Positions 46,693-55,867 are shown, counted from the stretch's first letter. The stretch: DNA of 64,000 nucleotides from Propionicimonas sp020161015 (GCF_964266745.1 NZ_CAXWGX010000026.1:1-64000); one strand, 5' to 3'. Notes: generated by a model not told the origin, from the sequence alone. Made by a program: numbers and translations.

Positions 46693-47553
46693 CTACCGGA
46701 TCAGCGCCACCGGGCAGAGGGCGTGGGCCATCAGCCCGCGGACGAGCCCGCTGAGGGCCAGGCCGCCCGTGTGGATGCCGACCACGAGCAGGTCGACCTC
46801 CCGGCTCAGGCCGACCAGCTCGTCGATCGGGCTGCCCTGGAGCACCTGCACCTCGATCGGCGTGTGCGGGTTGTCCTCGCGCAGCGACGCGACGTGGCGT
46901 TCGAGGTCTGCGCTGACGTTGGCGAACAGCCCGACCGGAAGCTCGACCAGCTCGGACAGCACGTGGACGACGCGCAGGCCCGCGCCGCGCGCCGACGCCT
47001 CGCGGACGCCCCACTCCAGCGCGCCGCTGTGCGGCGGCCAGCTGCTCACCGCCACCGCGACCGAGCGGAAGCGCCCGGTCTCCTCCGGCGTCGACGCCGC
47101 GGAGATCACGACCACCGGGCAGGCGGCGGTGGTCACGAGCCCGACGCTGGTCGAGCCGACGAACATCCGCTCCAGGCCCGACAGCGAGCGGCGTCCCACC
47201 ACCGCCATCCCGGCCTGGGAGCTGAGCTGGGCGAGCACGTCGGTCGCCCGCCCGACGCGGACCTCCGTGGCCACCCGTTCGGCCGGGAACCCTTCCACCT
47301 TCACCAGGCGCTGCACGGTCTCGGCGAGCACCCGCTCCCCGACCTCGCTCATCTGGGCCGGGGTCTCCAGCAGCTCCCACAGGCCCACCACGACCAGGGC
47401 GCTGTCGTCGGCGACGTACACCAGCCAGAGGTCGGAGTCGGTGGCCCTGGCCACCCTCATCGCGTACAGGGCGGCCCGCAGGCCGTCGTCCGAGCCGTCC
47501 ACGCCGACCAGGATCCGCCGGCGTCCCTGCGAAGCGGATTCACTCGTACTCAT
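46693..47553 (-). CDS. Tandem universal stress protein (UspA)
   Basis: This 286-residue protein contains two Usp domains, residues about 12-150 and 160-286. The first has RRILVGVDGSDDGLRAALYA and VGRRSLSGLERMFVGSTSVG, close to the ATP-binding G-2x-G-9x-G(S/T) motif. The second is more degenerate, with VAVAVSSWPPHSGALEWGVR and VGIHTGGLALSGLVRGLMAH. It is cytoplasmic and probably responds to starvation or oxygen stress. It is convergent with the beta-CASP gene, with 18 bp between stops, and lies downstream of the PEP-utilising enzyme gene on the same strand. Confidence 0.9.
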   Translation of the reverse strand: MSTSESASQGRRRILVGVDGSDDGLRAALYAMRVARATDSDLWLVYVADDSALVVVGLWELLETPAQMSEVGERVLAETVQRLVKVEGFPAERVATEVRVGRATDVLAQLSSQAGMAVVGRRSLSGLERMFVGSTSVGLVTTAACPVVVISAASTPEETGRFRSVAVAVSSWPPHSGALEWGVREASARGAGLRVVHVLSELVELPVGLFANVSADLERHVASLREDNPHTPIEVQVLQGSPIDELVGLSREVDLLVVGIHTGGLALSGLVRGLMAHALCPVALIR

Positions 47554-47614
47554 ACCTCGACGATCCTCCCCGCCGACGGGGGCGTCAATGCCCCCACGGG
47601 CACCCGGTCCGGAC

Positions 47615-50299
47615 TCAGCGACGGCGGCGGCGCCGCAGCCACACCGCGGCCGCGGTCCCCAGCACGAGCCCGCCACCGGCCAGCGCCCAGGCCGTGCGGG
47701 ACGGCCGCGCGACGGCGGGCGGCTCGGCCTCCGCGCCGGGCAGCCGGACCTTCCCGGCAGAGCCGTCCACGGTGACCTCGTCGCCGGTGCGGATCAGCCG
47801 GGTCGCCGCTCCGGTGCCGAGGACGGCCGGGATGCCGTACTCGCGGGCGACGATCGACCCGTGGCTGAGCACGCCCCCGACGTCGGTGACCACGCCGGCG
47901 GCCATCGCGAACAGCGGGGTGTAGGCCGGGGTCGTGATGGCCGCCACCAGTACCTCCCCGGGCTGGAAGGCCGCGAAGTCCTCCGGCCCCGAGAGCACGC
48001 GGGCCCGCGCGGTGACCACACCGCCGCTGCCGACCGTGCCCGACAGCACCGACCCGTCCTGGCCCTCGCGCGCCGGGTACATCCAGGCGAACGCGTCCAT
48101 CACCTTGTTGCGGGGCAGCGACTGCGGCGGCGTGGCCAGGCGCTGCCCGCGGGCAACCTCCTTGCGGGCCGCGACACGGCCGCGCAGGTCGCCGGCCACC
48201 GGCCCGCCGTCGTCCAGCGCCGCGGCGGCGTCCCTTGCCTCGGCCAGCTCCAGCCAGCACACGTCCATCGGCTCGTCCAGGGCACCGGCCCCGACCAGCC
48301 GCCACCCGAGTTCGCGCAGCAGCGGACGCGCGACCGGGGCGTACAGGCCCATCGCGGCCAGGGCGTCCTCGCGCAGCGGCGTCGTGTGCTGGGCCCGGGT
48401 GAGCAGCGTGCGGGCCTGCGCGGCGCGCCACCCACCGAGCCGGGTGAGCAGCTTCGCCGCGGCGTCGTCCCTCGCCGCGGCCGCACGACGCTGACGCGCG
48501 TACGGGTCGGGCGCGTCCGGGTCGAGGTCGAACCGCAGCGCCTGCAGCAGCGGCGCGGGGTCGTCCGCCGGCACCGGATTCACCGGGTCGAGGTTGTACA
48601 GCGTGTGCCCGTGGGTGGCCAGGTGGGCACCGAAGCGCGCGTGCCAGTCCGCCCACAGCTGTGGCGACACCCCGTCCGGCGGCTCGGCGGCCATCGCGTC
48701 CGTCGAGGGGTCCGCCAGCGCGACGGCCAGCTCGTGGTGCGACAGCACCCAGCGCGACAGGTCGTAGAGGCCCTTCTCCGCCCGCACGGGCTCGGAGTCG
48801 AAGCCGAGCAGGAAGGTCTCCGCCGGCGGTCCGGACGGTGCCCGCAGCAGGCGGTTGTAGACGCCGGTCCAGGTCAGCTCGGCCATCGCAGCGAGCGGGA
48901 TGATCGTCTGCACCGACGTGTAGTAGTAGGCCATGGCGTCGACCAGCCGTCCCACCGCGTCGAGGAGCGCGCGTGCCGGCAGCCCGGCCGGGGGCGTGGA
49001 CGCCTCCGCCGTCACCTCTGCCCGGTACTCCTCCAGGCGCCGCCGCCACCGGTCCTCCACCCACTCGCCGCCGCCCGCGAGGAGCCGGGTCAGCGCGGGC
49101 GTGGCCTTGAGCATCTTCGCCATGGCCGCCGAGGTGTACCGGTAGTACGCGTAGCCGTTGATGGTCGGGAAGCCGACCTCCCCGAAGTCCTCTCCGGGCG
49201 CGAGTTCGGCCAGGAGGCGGCGCAATCCCGACGGGACGGCGGTCGCGGCGAGGCCGGCGAACAGCGGGGTCAGCGGGTCGGGCAGCTGCTCGGTGATCGA
49301 GGCACGGAAGTAGAGCCCCGGCGCGGGCACCGGCCACTCGGTGGGCACCGGACCGATCCGCTCGGGCAGCGCCGTGACCGGCCGCGCCTGGACGATGTGG
49401 AAGGTGCCCCCGGCCAGGACCCACTCGATGTCCTGCGGTCCCCCGAAGTGCCGCTCGATCGCCGAGCCGAGGCCCGCGAGCTGGAGGGCGTCGGCGTCGT
49501 CGAGCACCGCCACCCCGCGCTGGCCGGACGGCGTCCCGGTCGTCCGCGTCCGGCCGCCCTCGGCCTCGGGCACGGCGTCGATACGGACGGCCTTGTCGGC
49601 GATCAGGCGGGTGAGCACCCGGCCGGTCGCGGTGTCGACCACCACGGTGTCGGGGTCGACGAGCCCGGACACCACGGCCTCGCCGAGCCCCCAGGCCGCG
49701 GTGATCACGGTCTCCTCCGTGCGCCCGTTCGCGGGGTTGGCGGTGAACATCACCCCGGCCGCGTCCGCGGGCAGCATCCGCTGCACCACGACCGCGAGCG
49801 CGATGTCCCCGTCCCCCGCCTCCGGGTGCGCGGCGCGATAGTGGACGGCACGGTCGGTCCACAGCGAGGCCCAGCAGTCGCGGACCGCTGCGAGCAGGGC
49901 GTCCTCGCCGACGACGTTGAGGTAGGTCTCCTGCTGCCCGGCGAAGCTCGCCTCGGGCAGGTCCTCCGCGGTGGCGGACGAGCGGACGGCCACCGGCCCG
50001 CCGCCGAGGTGCACCGAATAGGCGTCCCGGATCTCCTCCGCGACGCCCGGGGGCAGGTCGTGGCCCGAGAACAGCCCGGCCACGCGTTCGCCGATGCCGG
50101 TGCCGCCGGCGGAGACGAGCGCGGCGAGTTCCTCGGCCAGCCCGGTCTCGCGCACGAACGCGCGGTAGGCCTCGGTGGTCACGACGAACCCGTTGGGCAC
50201 CGGGAACCCCGCGCCGAGCAGGTCGCCGAGGTTGGCACCCTTGCCGCCGGCGAGCGCACCGTCGTGCCTGGTCACCTGGTCGAGCCAGCGAATCGTCAT
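47615..50299 (-). CDS. PEP/pyruvate-binding phosphotransferase (PpsA/Rph-like) with C-terminal membrane anchor
   Basis: This 894-residue protein has the domain order of PEP synthase and rifampin phosphotransferase. An ATP-grasp PPDK_N domain comes first (GGKGANLGDLLGAGFPVPNG, then GGPVAVRSSATAEDLPEASF, then MFTANPANGRTEETVI). A roughly 400-residue central helical region follows, then the swivelling phosphohistidine domain with GGVLSHGSIVAREYGIPAVL near residue 811. There is no PEP synthase C-terminal barrel, which favours the rifampin-phosphotransferase type. Unusually, it ends with a hydrophobic helix, TAWALAGGGLVLGTAAAVWL, and six arginines. The ATG at 50299 has AGGAGG upstream. The small-molecule acceptor is unknown. 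Confidence 0.82.
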   Translation of the reverse strand: MTIRWLDQVTRHDGALAGGKGANLGDLLGAGFPVPNGFVVTTEAYRAFVRETGLAEELAALVSAGGTGIGERVAGLFSGHDLPPGVAEEIRDAYSVHLGGGPVAVRSSATAEDLPEASFAGQQETYLNVVGEDALLAAVRDCWASLWTDRAVHYRAAHPEAGDGDIALAVVVQRMLPADAAGVMFTANPANGRTEETVITAAWGLGEAVVSGLVDPDTVVVDTATGRVLTRLIADKAVRIDAVPEAEGGRTRTTGTPSGQRGVAVLDDADALQLAGLGSAIERHFGGPQDIEWVLAGGTFHIVQARPVTALPERIGPVPTEWPVPAPGLYFRASITEQLPDPLTPLFAGLAATAVPSGLRRLLAELAPGEDFGEVGFPTINGYAYYRYTSAAMAKMLKATPALTRLLAGGGEWVEDRWRRRLEEYRAEVTAEASTPPAGLPARALLDAVGRLVDAMAYYYTSVQTIIPLAAMAELTWTGVYNRLLRAPSGPPAETFLLGFDSEPVRAEKGLYDLSRWVLSHHELAVALADPSTDAMAAEPPDGVSPQLWADWHARFGAHLATHGHTLYNLDPVNPVPADDPAPLLQALRFDLDPDAPDPYARQRRAAAARDDAAAKLLTRLGGWRAAQARTLLTRAQHTTPLREDALAAMGLYAPVARPLLRELGWRLVGAGALDEPMDVCWLELAEARDAAAALDDGGPVAGDLRGRVAARKEVARGQRLATPPQSLPRNKVMDAFAWMYPAREGQDGSVLSGTVGSGGVVTARARVLSGPEDFAAFQPGEVLVAAITTPAYTPLFAMAAGVVTDVGGVLSHGSIVAREYGIPAVLGTGAATRLIRTGDEVTVDGSAGKVRLPGAEAEPPAVARPSRTAWALAGGGLVLGTAAAVWLRRRRRR

Positions 50300-50363
50300 C
50301 ACAACCCTCCTACGTACCCCGGCGAGGGGTGCCGGGCACCCTCCCGCGGACCTCGCTCACCCG

Positions 50364-51068
50364 TCATGCCTTGTCGCCGAGCAGTCGCGCGAGCCGCGCC
50401 TTGGTGCGGTTGGTCCGCACGATCCACGTGAGGTCGGGATCGTCCCCGCCGAGCGCGGTGAACACGGGCAGCCCGGCCGGCGGGTCGGCGGCCACGGCGA
50501 CGCTCCAGCAGTAGCCCAGCGCCTGCCGCAGTGTCCGGGCGTCGGGCTCGCGGCGACGGGACGGCGGCAGCGCGAGCAGGGCTGCGGTCGCCGTCGCGCA
50601 GGTGCGCAGCGCCGTGGCCGCGGCCGCGGGGGTGCGCAGCAGTCGCGGTTCGCAGATGGCGGCCACGGCAGCCCGCTGCACCAGGGGGTCGGGGTGCGCG
50701 GCCCAGTCCGTCACGAGCGCGGCCACGGCATCGCCGTCCGCGTCCCCGATCCGCTGGGCGGCCATGGCGACGGCCTCCCGCACCCGCCAGGACGGGTCGG
50801 CTGCGGCAGCGGTGAGCAGGGCTGTGGCGCCCGCGGGGTCGTCGGCGTACAGGCGGCCGAGCACGATCACGCCACAGCAGCGCAGGTACTCGTCCGGTTC
50901 GGCGCGCAGCCGCTCTGCATGGTCGGCGCGGAGGTGGTCGCCCGCCGCAGCGAGGAGTTCGAGGTTCCCTCGCGGCCCGGGAAGCCCCGAGTGCGCGGTG
51001 AGGTAGGCCGCCACGTCGTCGTACCCGGCGGCCAGGCGGACGGGCAGGTCGGGATCGAGCGCAGGCAC
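50364..51068 (-). CDS. HEAT-repeat protein
   Basis: This 234-residue alpha-helical protein has repeating helix pairs with the Pro/Val/Arg pattern of HEAT repeats, for example ADPSWRVREAVAMAAQRIGD and AHPDPLVQRAAVAAICEPRL. It has no catalytic motif. The GTG at 51068 is preceded by an AGGGTGGGG tract. Proteins of this kind act as binding scaffolds or in DNA repair; the role here is unknown. It lies 61 nt upstream of the PEP-utilising enzyme gene on the same strand and may be co-transcribed with it. Confidence 0.75.
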   Translation of the reverse strand: MPALDPDLPVRLAAGYDDVAAYLTAHSGLPGPRGNLELLAAAGDHLRADHAERLRAEPDEYLRCCGVIVLGRLYADDPAGATALLTAAAADPSWRVREAVAMAAQRIGDADGDAVAALVTDWAAHPDPLVQRAAVAAICEPRLLRTPAAAATALRTCATATAALLALPPSRRREPDARTLRQALGYCWSVAVAADPPAGLPVFTALGGDDPDLTWIVRTNRTKARLARLLGDKA

Positions 51069-51117
51069 GGCCCCACCCTGCCACGGCGCCCGCCGCCGGG
51101 GGACGGGTTGGGTGAAT

Positions 51118-52098
51118 TCAGCGCAGCGTGAGCAGTCGGGCCTCACCGGGCTGGAGCAGGCGAGGGTTGGCGCCTCCGGCAGCCAGCCAGTCGGCGGCGG
51201 CCGGCGGCAGGTCCAGGGGCACCGGGTCGAACAGGTTGGTCACCAGCACCGGCAGCAGCAGGGCGTGCGGCTCCGCCGGCTGGACGGGGCCCACCACGAG
51301 CGCCCGGCCGACCAGCCCGGCGCCGGTGAGCAGGAGCACCTCGTCGAGCTGGCTCAGCTCCTCGGGGTCGACGTCCATCGCGAGGCCGATCGCGACGTCG
51401 CCGGCGTCACCCAGCGCCGCGGCCAGCGCCGCCGGGTCGTCCGGACCGAGCCGGACCAGCCAGCGGCTGCCGGGGCCCTCCGTCCGCCGGATCGCCCGGA
51501 TCACCTCCTGCATGTCGAGGTGGTTGGCCGTGCGCCACCGCGCCAGCGTGCGGCGGGCGTTCCGGCGCAGCCGGGCGTCCGCGCCGGTGCGGGCCAGGTG
51601 CCAGTCGAGAGCGCTGCGCGCGTAGTCGATGACGGCGACCGGACGCGCGGAGCGGATCGCGTCCAGCGCCGGCCGGAGCCCCACCCCCTGCGCGAGCAAC
51701 AGCGCCAGCACCGCGGACGGCGCCCGGTTCACCCCCATGTGGCAGTGCACCAGCACCTTCGTCCCCGGCTCGGCGAGCGCGTCGGCGACCCAGTCGGCCA
51801 GTTCCGCAAACCACTCCGGGCCGATCCGCTGCCCGGCGTCGGCCACCCGGTGCTGCAGGTAGCGCACCTCGGGGGCCCAGCCGCGCACCAGGGCCTCGTC
51901 GCTCCACTCCTCGCGCAGGTCGACGATGTGGGTGATCCCCGCGGCGAGCAGCTCGTCCAGCTGGGCTCGCGCACGGCGGAAGCGCGGGGAGAGGTCACCG
52001 CCCACGGCCAGCCGCGGCGTCACGAAGTCCGCATTCGCGATCTGCAGCACCGGCAGTGCCGCAACGCCCGCGACGTCGGTGCCGGTGGGGTCGCTCAC
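51118..52098 (-). CDS. Dual-specificity-like protein phosphatase with extra C-terminal domain
   Basis: The N-terminal half of this 326-residue protein is a cysteine phosphatase. The loop VLVHCHMGVNRAPSAVLALL contains the HCxxGxxR signature with catalytic Cys near residue 119, and a general-acid Asp is probably in YLQHRVADAGQRIG. The front part has GITHIVDLREEWSDE. Residues from about 195 onward (GPGSRWLVRLGPDDPAALAA, then LLPVLVTNLFDPVPLDLPPA) form an additional domain I cannot assign. The GTG at 52098 is 6 nt after CATGAT, so it is probably leaderless. Confidence 0.8.
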   Translation of the reverse strand: MSDPTGTDVAGVAALPVLQIANADFVTPRLAVGGDLSPRFRRARAQLDELLAAGITHIVDLREEWSDEALVRGWAPEVRYLQHRVADAGQRIGPEWFAELADWVADALAEPGTKVLVHCHMGVNRAPSAVLALLLAQGVGLRPALDAIRSARPVAVIDYARSALDWHLARTGADARLRRNARRTLARWRTANHLDMQEVIRAIRRTEGPGSRWLVRLGPDDPAALAAALGDAGDVAIGLAMDVDPEELSQLDEVLLLTGAGLVGRALVVGPVQPAEPHALLLPVLVTNLFDPVPLDLPPAAADWLAAGGANPRLLQPGEARLLTLR

Positions 52099-52313
52099 GA
52101 CTCCATCATGCCCATGACCGCTCCGGATTCCGCCGCCGCCCGAGGGGCGTCACCACGCTTCTCAGGCGCTGGTCGAGACTCTGTGTACGAAGTTCGGCAT
52201 TTTTCCAGAACCCGTTTACCAATGGTGGGAGGTGCGGCATAGTAATTCGTGTACGGGAGGGTACCTGTCGCCCCCGGGCGGCGGAGAACTGAACAGAAAA
52301 AGGATGCACCGCC

Positions 52314-53093
52314 ATGCACACCTTCCGTACCGTGCGCTCACGCGCACTCGCTGTCGTGACCCTCGGCCTGACCGTCGCGCTGAGCGTTCCTGCCCTGCCG
52401 GCCTCCGCCGAGGACAGCGCGCCCGCCCCGGCCCCGGCCGCCACCATCGCGAAGCTGTCGCCGGGCTCCGGCGTGACCTCCGGTGGCGCCGTGGTCACCA
52501 TCACCGGCACCGGCTTCACCGACGTGTCGGCCGTCACGCTGGGCTCCGTCCCCGTGACCCGGTTCGACGTCGTCTCCGCGGTCAAGCTGACCGTGATCAC
52601 CCCGCCGCTCGAGGCGGGCACCTACGCGCTCTCCGTGACGACCCCGGCCGGCACGACGACCGCCGGGACGTACACGGTCCGCACCTTCACCGACGAGGTG
52701 CTGCGCCTGGTGAACGAGGCCCGCTCCACCGCCCGCAAGTGCGGGTCGACGAAGTACAAGGCCGTCCGGCCCGTACGCGCGGACGCGACCCTCGCCCGGG
52801 TCGCCACCGCCCACAGCGCCGACATGGCGCGGCGCGACTACTTCAGCCACACCTCGAAGAACGGCGACTCCCCGTTCGACCGCATGAAGGACGCCGGCTA
52901 CCGCTACAGCTCCGCGGGCGAGAACATCGCCGCCGGCTTCCGGACCCCGAGTTCCGTGGTCAACGCCTGGCTGAAGAGCCCCGGCCACTGCCGCAACATC
53001 ATGAAGCGCAGCTATACCGAGCTCGGTGTCGGCTACGCCGTCGGCGGCACCTACGGAACCTACTGGACGCAGGACTTCGGCAACCCCCGCTGA
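52314..53093 (+). CDS. Secreted IPT/TIG plus CAP-domain protein
   Basis: This 259-residue exported protein has signal ALAVVTLGLTVALSVPALPA with a cut near ASA. An Ala/Pro linker precedes an IPT/TIG immunoglobulin-like domain at about residues 42-122 (LSPGSGVTSGGAVVTITGTG). A CAP/SCP domain at about 125-259 has FSHTSKNGDSPFDRMKDAGY, GENIAAGF and WLKSPGHCRNIM, with the two His and the Glu of CAP proteins. Bacterial members bind or remodel the envelope. The 215-bp upstream gap contains an AT-richer stretch with ATAGTA near 52240 that may be a -10; AAAAAGGA lies before the ATG. A hairpin follows the gene. Confidence 0.87.
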   Translation: MHTFRTVRSRALAVVTLGLTVALSVPALPASAEDSAPAPAPAATIAKLSPGSGVTSGGAVVTITGTGFTDVSAVTLGSVPVTRFDVVSAVKLTVITPPLEAGTYALSVTTPAGTTTAGTYTVRTFTDEVLRLVNEARSTARKCGSTKYKAVRPVRADATLARVATAHSADMARRDYFSHTSKNGDSPFDRMKDAGYRYSSAGENIAAGFRTPSSVVNAWLKSPGHCRNIMKRSYTELGVGYAVGGTYGTYWTQDFGNPR

Positions 53094-53104
53094 AGCCCCC
53101 TTTC

Positions 53105-53144
53105 GGCCGGTCGCAAGGAACGATTTCCGCCGTTCCGACCGGCC
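53105..53144 (+). terminator. Hairpin after the CAP-domain gene
   Basis: GGCCGGTC (53105-53112) pairs with GACCGGCC (53137-53144); an inner GGAAC/GTTCC stem extends the helix after a small bulge. It starts 11 nt after the stop codon. Confidence 0.6.
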
Positions 53145-53366
53145 ACCCGGCCCAGCCGCCCATCCCCCCGCGGTGCCCCGGCACCCACGGCTGGACCGGA
53201 ACCGCGCCGGCTGCGCGGGCACGTCAGGGAGGTGCCCGCACAGCCGGCGTTACGTCGTTCCCGGGTCCCGCCGCGACACGTGTCGCGGAATGGTCAGGAT
53301 TCGCCGCCGCACCCCGGGCCGGGCCATGCTTGTCGAGGACCCGTCCGGACCGGTAGAGAGGCGTCC

Positions 53367-55049
53367 ATGACCACCCTGCGATCCCGCGAGGCCGCCGGCG
53401 ACACCGACTGGTGGCGCAGCGCGGTGGTGTACCAGATCTACCCGCGCAGCTTCGCCGACGACAACGGCGACGGCGTCGGTGACATCAACGGCATCAGATC
53501 GCGCCTGCCGCACCTCGCCCGGCTGGGGGTGGACGCCATCTGGATCAACCCCTGGTACCCCTCGCCCATGAAGGACGCCGGCTACGACGTCTCCGACTAC
53601 CGGGCGATCGAGCCGGTGTTCGGCACGATGGCCGATGCGGAGGCGCTGATGGCCGAGGCGCACGCGCTCGGCATCCGGGTGATCCTCGACATCGTGCCCA
53701 ACCACACCTCGGACCAGCACCCGTGGTTCCAGGCGGCACTCGCCGCGGGCCCGGGCTCGCCCGAGCGGGCGCGGTACATCTTCCGGGACGGGCGCGGTCC
53801 GGGCGGAGACCTGCCGCCGAACGACTGGCGCAGCGAGTTCGGCGGGCCGGCGTGGAGCCGGGTCACCGAGGCCGACGGGCGTCCGGGCCAGTGGTACCTG
53901 CGGCTGTTCGCCCCCGAGCAGCCCGACGTGAACTGGGACCACCCCGACGTGCACGCCGAGTTCGAGCAGAGCCTGCGGTTCTGGTTCGACCGGGGTGTCG
54001 ACGGCTTCCGCATCGACGTGGCCCACGGCCTGGTGAAGGACGCGGGCCTCGCCGACGTCGCCGGGCTGGAGTTCCCGCTGCCCGACGGCACGCCAGAGGG
54101 CGTCGAGCACCCGCACTGGGACCAGCCGGGGGTGCACGACATCTTCCGCCGCTGGCGGGCGGTCGCCGACTCCTACGACGGCCCGCGGGTGTTCTGCGGG
54201 GAGATCTGGGTGGGCAGGGACCACCGGCTCACCGCCTACCTGCGTCCCGACGAGCTGCACACGGCGTTCAACTTCAACTTCCTGATGGCCCCGTGGCTGG
54301 CGTCCGCCCTGCGCGAGACGATCACCTCCACGCTGGCGGCCCACGCAGCGGTCGGCGCCCCGGCCACCTGGGTGCTGGGCAACCACGACGTCTGCCGGCC
54401 GGTCTCCCGCTACGCCCGGCCGCAGGACCGCGTGCGCGAGGGGTTCCCCTCCCTCCAGGGGTACCTCGGCCTGCCCGCCGACCTGGACGCCGGGCGGCGC
54501 CGGGCACGGGCCGCGGCCCTGCTGAGCCTGGCCCTGCCCGGCGGCGCCTACGTCTTCGCCGGCGAGGAGCTGGGACTGCCAGAGGTCGAGGACATCCCGC
54601 TGGAGGCACGCCAGGATCCGATGGTGGCCGGCACCGGGGGCGCCAACATCGGCCGGGACGGCTGCCGCGTCCCGCTGCCGTGGACGACCGACGGCTCGAG
54701 CTTCGGGTTCGGGCCCGACGGCGGTGCCGCCCCGTGGCTGCCCCAGCCGCCCGACTGGGGACGCTGGAGCACGGCGGCCCAGGAGGGCGACCCGGCGTCG
54801 TTCCTCGAGCTGTACCGCGCGGCCCTCTCCGTGCGCGGCGGACACCCCGCCCTCGGCGACGGTGCGCTCGCCTGGGTGGACGCGGGCCCCGACGTGCTCG
54901 CCTTCACCCGCGAGCCGGGCTTCGGCTGCTGGGTGAACCTCGGCACCGACCCGGTGCCCCTCCCCGCCGGACGCGTCCTTGTGGCCAGCGGCCCGCTCGG
55001 CGACGGCGCCCTGCCGGCCGACACGGCCGCCTGGCTGGCGCTGGGCTGA
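53367..55049 (+). CDS. GH13 alpha-glucosidase (oligo-1,6-glucosidase/maltase type)
   Basis: This 560-residue cytoplasmic enzyme begins WWRSAVVYQIYPRSFADDNG, the usual GH13 subfamily start. Region I is ILDIVPNHTSDQHPWF, region II VDGFRIDVAHGL with the nucleophile Asp, region III VFCGEIWVG with the acid Glu, and region IV VLGNHDVCRPVSRY. LGLPEVEDIPLEARQDPM follows, as in alpha-glucosidases and trehalose-related enzymes. The ATG at 53367 has GAGAGG upstream. A hairpin sits directly after the stop. It should release glucose from short alpha-glucosides. Confidence 0.9.
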   Translation: MTTLRSREAAGDTDWWRSAVVYQIYPRSFADDNGDGVGDINGIRSRLPHLARLGVDAIWINPWYPSPMKDAGYDVSDYRAIEPVFGTMADAEALMAEAHALGIRVILDIVPNHTSDQHPWFQAALAAGPGSPERARYIFRDGRGPGGDLPPNDWRSEFGGPAWSRVTEADGRPGQWYLRLFAPEQPDVNWDHPDVHAEFEQSLRFWFDRGVDGFRIDVAHGLVKDAGLADVAGLEFPLPDGTPEGVEHPHWDQPGVHDIFRRWRAVADSYDGPRVFCGEIWVGRDHRLTAYLRPDELHTAFNFNFLMAPWLASALRETITSTLAAHAAVGAPATWVLGNHDVCRPVSRYARPQDRVREGFPSLQGYLGLPADLDAGRRRARAAALLSLALPGGAYVFAGEELGLPEVEDIPLEARQDPMVAGTGGANIGRDGCRVPLPWTTDGSSFGFGPDGGAAPWLPQPPDWGRWSTAAQEGDPASFLELYRAALSVRGGHPALGDGALAWVDAGPDVLAFTREPGFGCWVNLGTDPVPLPAGRVLVASGPLGDGALPADTAAWLALG

Positions 55050-55050
55050 C

Positions 55051-55069
55051 CCGGGGCACGGGGCCCCGG
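55051..55069 (+). terminator. Hairpin after the alpha-glucosidase gene
   Basis: CCGGGGC (55051-55057) pairs with GCCCCGG (55063-55069) around five bases, starting one base after the stop codon. Confidence 0.5.
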
Positions 55070-55169
55070 CGCGAACGCAATTCAGGGCTACTGCCCGCCG
55101 CCGGGGGCCCGGTCCCCTAGCCTGATCGTCGGGGTGGACGGCGGTGTCCGCCGACGACAGGAGGTTCAG

Positions 55170-55349
55170 ATGGCAGGCAAGTTCGAGGTGTACGCCGACG
55201 CGAAGGGCGAGTACCGCTGGCGGCTGAAGGCCTCCAACGGACAGACCATCGCCACCGGTGGCGAGGGCTACGCCAGCAAGGCCAACGCCAAGGCGGGCAT
55301 CGAGTCGGTCCGCAAGAACGCTCCCGAAGCCGAGATCGTCGAGGTCTGA
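55170..55349 (+). CDS. DUF1508 (YegP-like) small protein
   Basis: This 59-residue protein matches the single-domain DUF1508 family: GKFEVYADAKGEYRWRLKAS, then GQTIATGGEGYASKANAKAG and a short acidic end. The family is small, soluble and of unknown function, with reports of stress links in some bacteria. AGGAGG is 5 nt before the ATG at 55170, and TAGCCT at 55118-55123 may be the -10. A very strong terminator follows 11 nt after the stop. Confidence 0.9.
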   Translation: MAGKFEVYADAKGEYRWRLKASNGQTIATGGEGYASKANAKAGIESVRKNAPEAEIVEV

Positions 55350-55360
55350 CGCGCAAAGGG

Positions 55361-55388
55361 AAAGGGCCGGGAGATCTCCCGGCCCTTT
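55361..55388. terminator. Bidirectional intrinsic terminator
   Basis: AAAGGGCCGGGAGA (55361-55374) is followed directly by its perfect complement TCTCCCGGCCCTTT (55375-55388) and then TC. The A and T ends give a T-tract in both directions. It serves the convergent DUF1508 and membrane-protein genes. Confidence 0.85.
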
Positions 55389-55402
55389 TCTCGTGCGTGG
55401 TG

Positions 55403-55867
55403 TCAGGCGGCAGCGGGTGCCCGCGCCTCCACGTCCTCGACCGACCCCGAGGCGGCGCTGCGCAGCCCCCAGCCGAGCACGATCCCCAGGACGCCCACCC
55501 CGATCGCGAAGAGCGCGACGCCGAACGCGATCACCGACGTGAACAGCGACGAGCGCAGGAACGACGCGGTCATCGCCGTCTGGCGCAGCGGGTCGTCCTG
55601 GGCGAGTTCGGCGTAGGTCTTGCCGCCGGTGGCCTTCAGCGCATGGCCGGCGATCACGTCCGCCTGGACGAACGCCTCCAGCGGGCCGGTGACCTTCGCG
55701 CCGGCGAACATCGGGGCGTCCTTCGAGACGGTGATGTTCTCTGCGGCGAGCTTCGCGCTCACCATCCCCCAGGTCACGCCGCCGGCCAGCACCATCAGCA
55801 GGCCGATCAGGATGCTCACCAGTCCCAGCGTCCGCGCCGTCCTCGCCCGGGAAGAACTCCTCGCCAT
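55403..55867 (-). CDS. Small two-helix membrane protein, iron-box associated
   Basis: This 154-residue protein has two membrane helices (LGLVSILIGLLMVLAGGVTW and SVIAFGVALFAIGVGVLGIV) around a loop of about 75 residues, predicted outside (ENITVSKDAPMFAGAKVTGP, then ADVIAGHALKATGGKTYAEL). The family is widespread in actinobacteria; some entries carry the misleading label of aromatic ring-opening dioxygenase LigA. No catalytic residues are visible. AAGGAG lies before the ATG at 55867. The IdeR-like box 46 nt upstream suggests iron control. Confidence 0.8.
   Translation of the reverse strand: MARSSSRARTARTLGLVSILIGLLMVLAGGVTWGMVSAKLAAENITVSKDAPMFAGAKVTGPLEAFVQADVIAGHALKATGGKTYAELAQDDPLRQTAMTASFLRSSLFTSVIAFGVALFAIGVGVLGIVLGWGLRSAASGSVEDVEARAPAAA

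Noticed and set aside
52140..52313. c-di-AMP (ydaO-type) riboswitch before the CAP-domain gene
   Set aside because: Actinobacterial cell-wall genes often have one, but I could not find its conserved core here; the gap seems too short and only a possible promoter is visible.
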